Shown here: one piece after another, positions 6,320 through 7,239 of the stretch
Position numbering within the stretch: the stretch's first letter is position 1
Layout of the letters: every line of letters begins with the position of its first letter
From: Casp-actino8 sp046091365
Lineage (GTDB): Bacteria > Actinomycetota > Acidimicrobiia > Acidimicrobiales > Ilumatobacteraceae
NCBI GenBank assembly: GCA_046091365.1
Contig: JBJTBM010000130.1
Location: 1 to 7,239 of the forward strand
DNA length: 7,239 nt
Direction of reading: 5' to 3'
Program-made: the position numbers and the translations under genes
Notes under the pieces: generated by a model
Database searches by the model: none
Told to the model about the DNA's origin: nothing
The model's input: only the letters and a program-made list of their open reading frames with translations

Positions 6320-7239
6320 GTCGTCGTCTCGCGTCTCTGGGTCTGCGCCCACGTCAAGCCCGCCAGGGCATCGATGTCGTGCGGTAAACCGAGTACCCGT
6401 TCGGCCACGATGTTGCGCTGCACCTCGCCCGTTCCGCCACCGATGGTGAGAGAGCGGGCGAACATGTAGCCGTCGAACCAGCCCGGGTGGTCGAGCGAAC
6501 GCAAGCCCACGCCACCACCACCACCGAGTCCGTTGTGCTCGCCACGCGCCGAGTTGTCGTGGCTCTGTCGCAACAGGGCGTGAGCACCGAGGACGTTACG
6601 CGCGACCTCCATGACGTTCTGGCCGTGCTCGTCGGCCAGGATCTTGCGGATGCTGGCCTCGGGGCCGGGCTGCTCGCCGCGTAGTCGGGCGGACAGTGTT
6701 CGCATGCGGATAAGGTCGAGCAGAACGTGCTCGATGTAGACGCCCGCCAATCGCTGACGCATCACCGGGTCGATTACCGGCCCGCGCTCACGAACCGCAT
6801 CGAGCATCTCGAGCGCGGTCGGACCACTGCCCCACAGAACACCGCCGGTGGACAACGACACCCGTTCGTTACCCAGGGTGACCTTGGCGAGACGCCAACC
6901 TTCGTCCACGTCGCCGACGAGATTCTCCGCCGGGATGCGCACGTCGGTGAAGAAGACCTCGTTGAACGTCGACGCCCCGGTCATCTCCTTGATGGGGCGG
7001 ATCTCGATGCCCGGAGTGTCCATGGGGCAGACGAAATACGACACCCCTTTGTGCTTGGGTGCTTCGGGGTTGGTGCGGGCGATGAGGATGCCGTACTTCG
7101 CGTGTTGCGCTCCACTGGTCCAGATCTTCTGCCCGTTGACGATCCATTCGTCACCGTCACGAACCGCGCGGGTTCCCAGATTCGCCAGGTCGCTTCCGCT
7201 GCCGGGCTCGCTGAACAGCTGACACCAGAAGTCCTCGCC
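6316..7239 (-). CDS. Acyl-CoA dehydrogenase family protein, N-terminus cut off by the window edge
   Basis: This is an FAD-dependent enzyme that would introduce an alpha-beta double bond into an acyl-CoA thioester. The visible 307 residues are the middle and C-terminal domains: FSEPGSGSDLA (9-19 of the visible part) and QKIWTSGAQ (37-45) are the conserved beta-barrel motifs contacting FAD and substrate; KEMTGAS (84-90) and NERVSLS (124-130) lead into the C-terminal helical domain. Near the end, IGGGTGEVQRNIVAERVLGLP (266-286) is the FAD-binding tail. The usual catalytic glutamate of EGT is a glycine here. Family members are about 380-400 residues, so some 80-100 N-terminal residues are missing. 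A run of five glycines (about 239-243) follows HNGL. The stop overlaps the TetR start by 4 nt. The substrate cannot be told; fatty-acid, steroid or branched-chain catabolism are all possible in Actinomycetota. Confidence 0.93.
   Translation of the reverse strand, partial: GEDFWCQLFSEPGSGSDLANLGTRAVRDGDEWIVNGQKIWTSGAQHAKYGILIARTNPEAPKHKGVSYFVCPMDTPGIEIRPIKEMTGASTFNEVFFTDVRIPAENLVGDVDEGWRLAKVTLGNERVSLSTGGVLWGSGPTALEMLDAVRERGPVIDPVMRQRLAGVYIEHVLLDLIRMRTLSARLRGEQPGPEASIRKILADEHGQNVMEVARNVLGAHALLRQSHDNSARGEHNGLGGGGGVGLRSLDHPGWFDGYMFARSLTIGGGTGEVQRNIVAERVLGLPHDIDALAGLTWAQTQRRETTT

Noticed and set aside
6512..6525. CCA-type triplet run considered as a microsatellite
   Set aside because: Only 14 bp, and it stays in frame as a five-glycine run inside the dehydrogenase; worth noting in the gene but not a separate repeat element.

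Overview
This is a GC-rich window with no sign of a mobile element. The composition, the GTG starts and the tight 4-nt gene overlaps suggest a high-GC Actinomycetota genome, possibly Acidimicrobiia. That placement is an inference from gene style and has not been tested phylogenetically. I find seven protein genes and no RNA genes, CRISPR arrays, insertion sequences or other mobile elements. There is no gene-free stretch longer than about 80 bases.

Left part (1-2876). A 5'-complete larE gene reads leftward off the window edge. It encodes a sulfur transferase that makes the nickel-pincer cofactor, and it carries the three-cysteine pattern expected of the [4Fe-4S] type. An 81-bp gap containing a perfect 12-bp palindrome separates it from a divergent pair reading right. 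The first gene of the pair is an alpha/beta-hydrolase. Its stop codon overlaps (ATGA) the start of an unusual two-domain protein: an N-terminal peptidase-S51/class-I-amidotransferase-like domain joined to a C-terminal domain that closely resembles the tRNA-binding tail of cysteinyl-tRNA synthetase, without the synthetase catalytic core. This pair is the least explained part of the window.

Right part (2859-7239), all on the minus strand. In transcription order it holds the C-terminal part of an acyl-CoA dehydrogenase (cut by the window edge), a TetR-type repressor overlapping it by GTGA, and a complete metal ABC importer. The importer genes are a lipoprotein metal-binding protein (ZnuA-like), an ATPase (ZnuC-like) and a membrane permease (ZnuB-like). 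Three metal-ligand histidines in the binding protein favour zinc. The genes are close enough to be read as one transcript, although the dehydrogenase/TetR pair and the importer are probably functionally separate. The importer's 3' end overlaps the 3' end of the S51/CysS-like gene by 18 bp, tail to tail, so no dedicated intergenic terminator can sit between the two transcription units.

No complete new defence or mobile system is visible. The observations most worth following are the S51-CysS fusion with its altered nucleophile motif, the iron-sulfur type LarE, and the acyl-CoA dehydrogenase that lacks the usual catalytic glutamate position.
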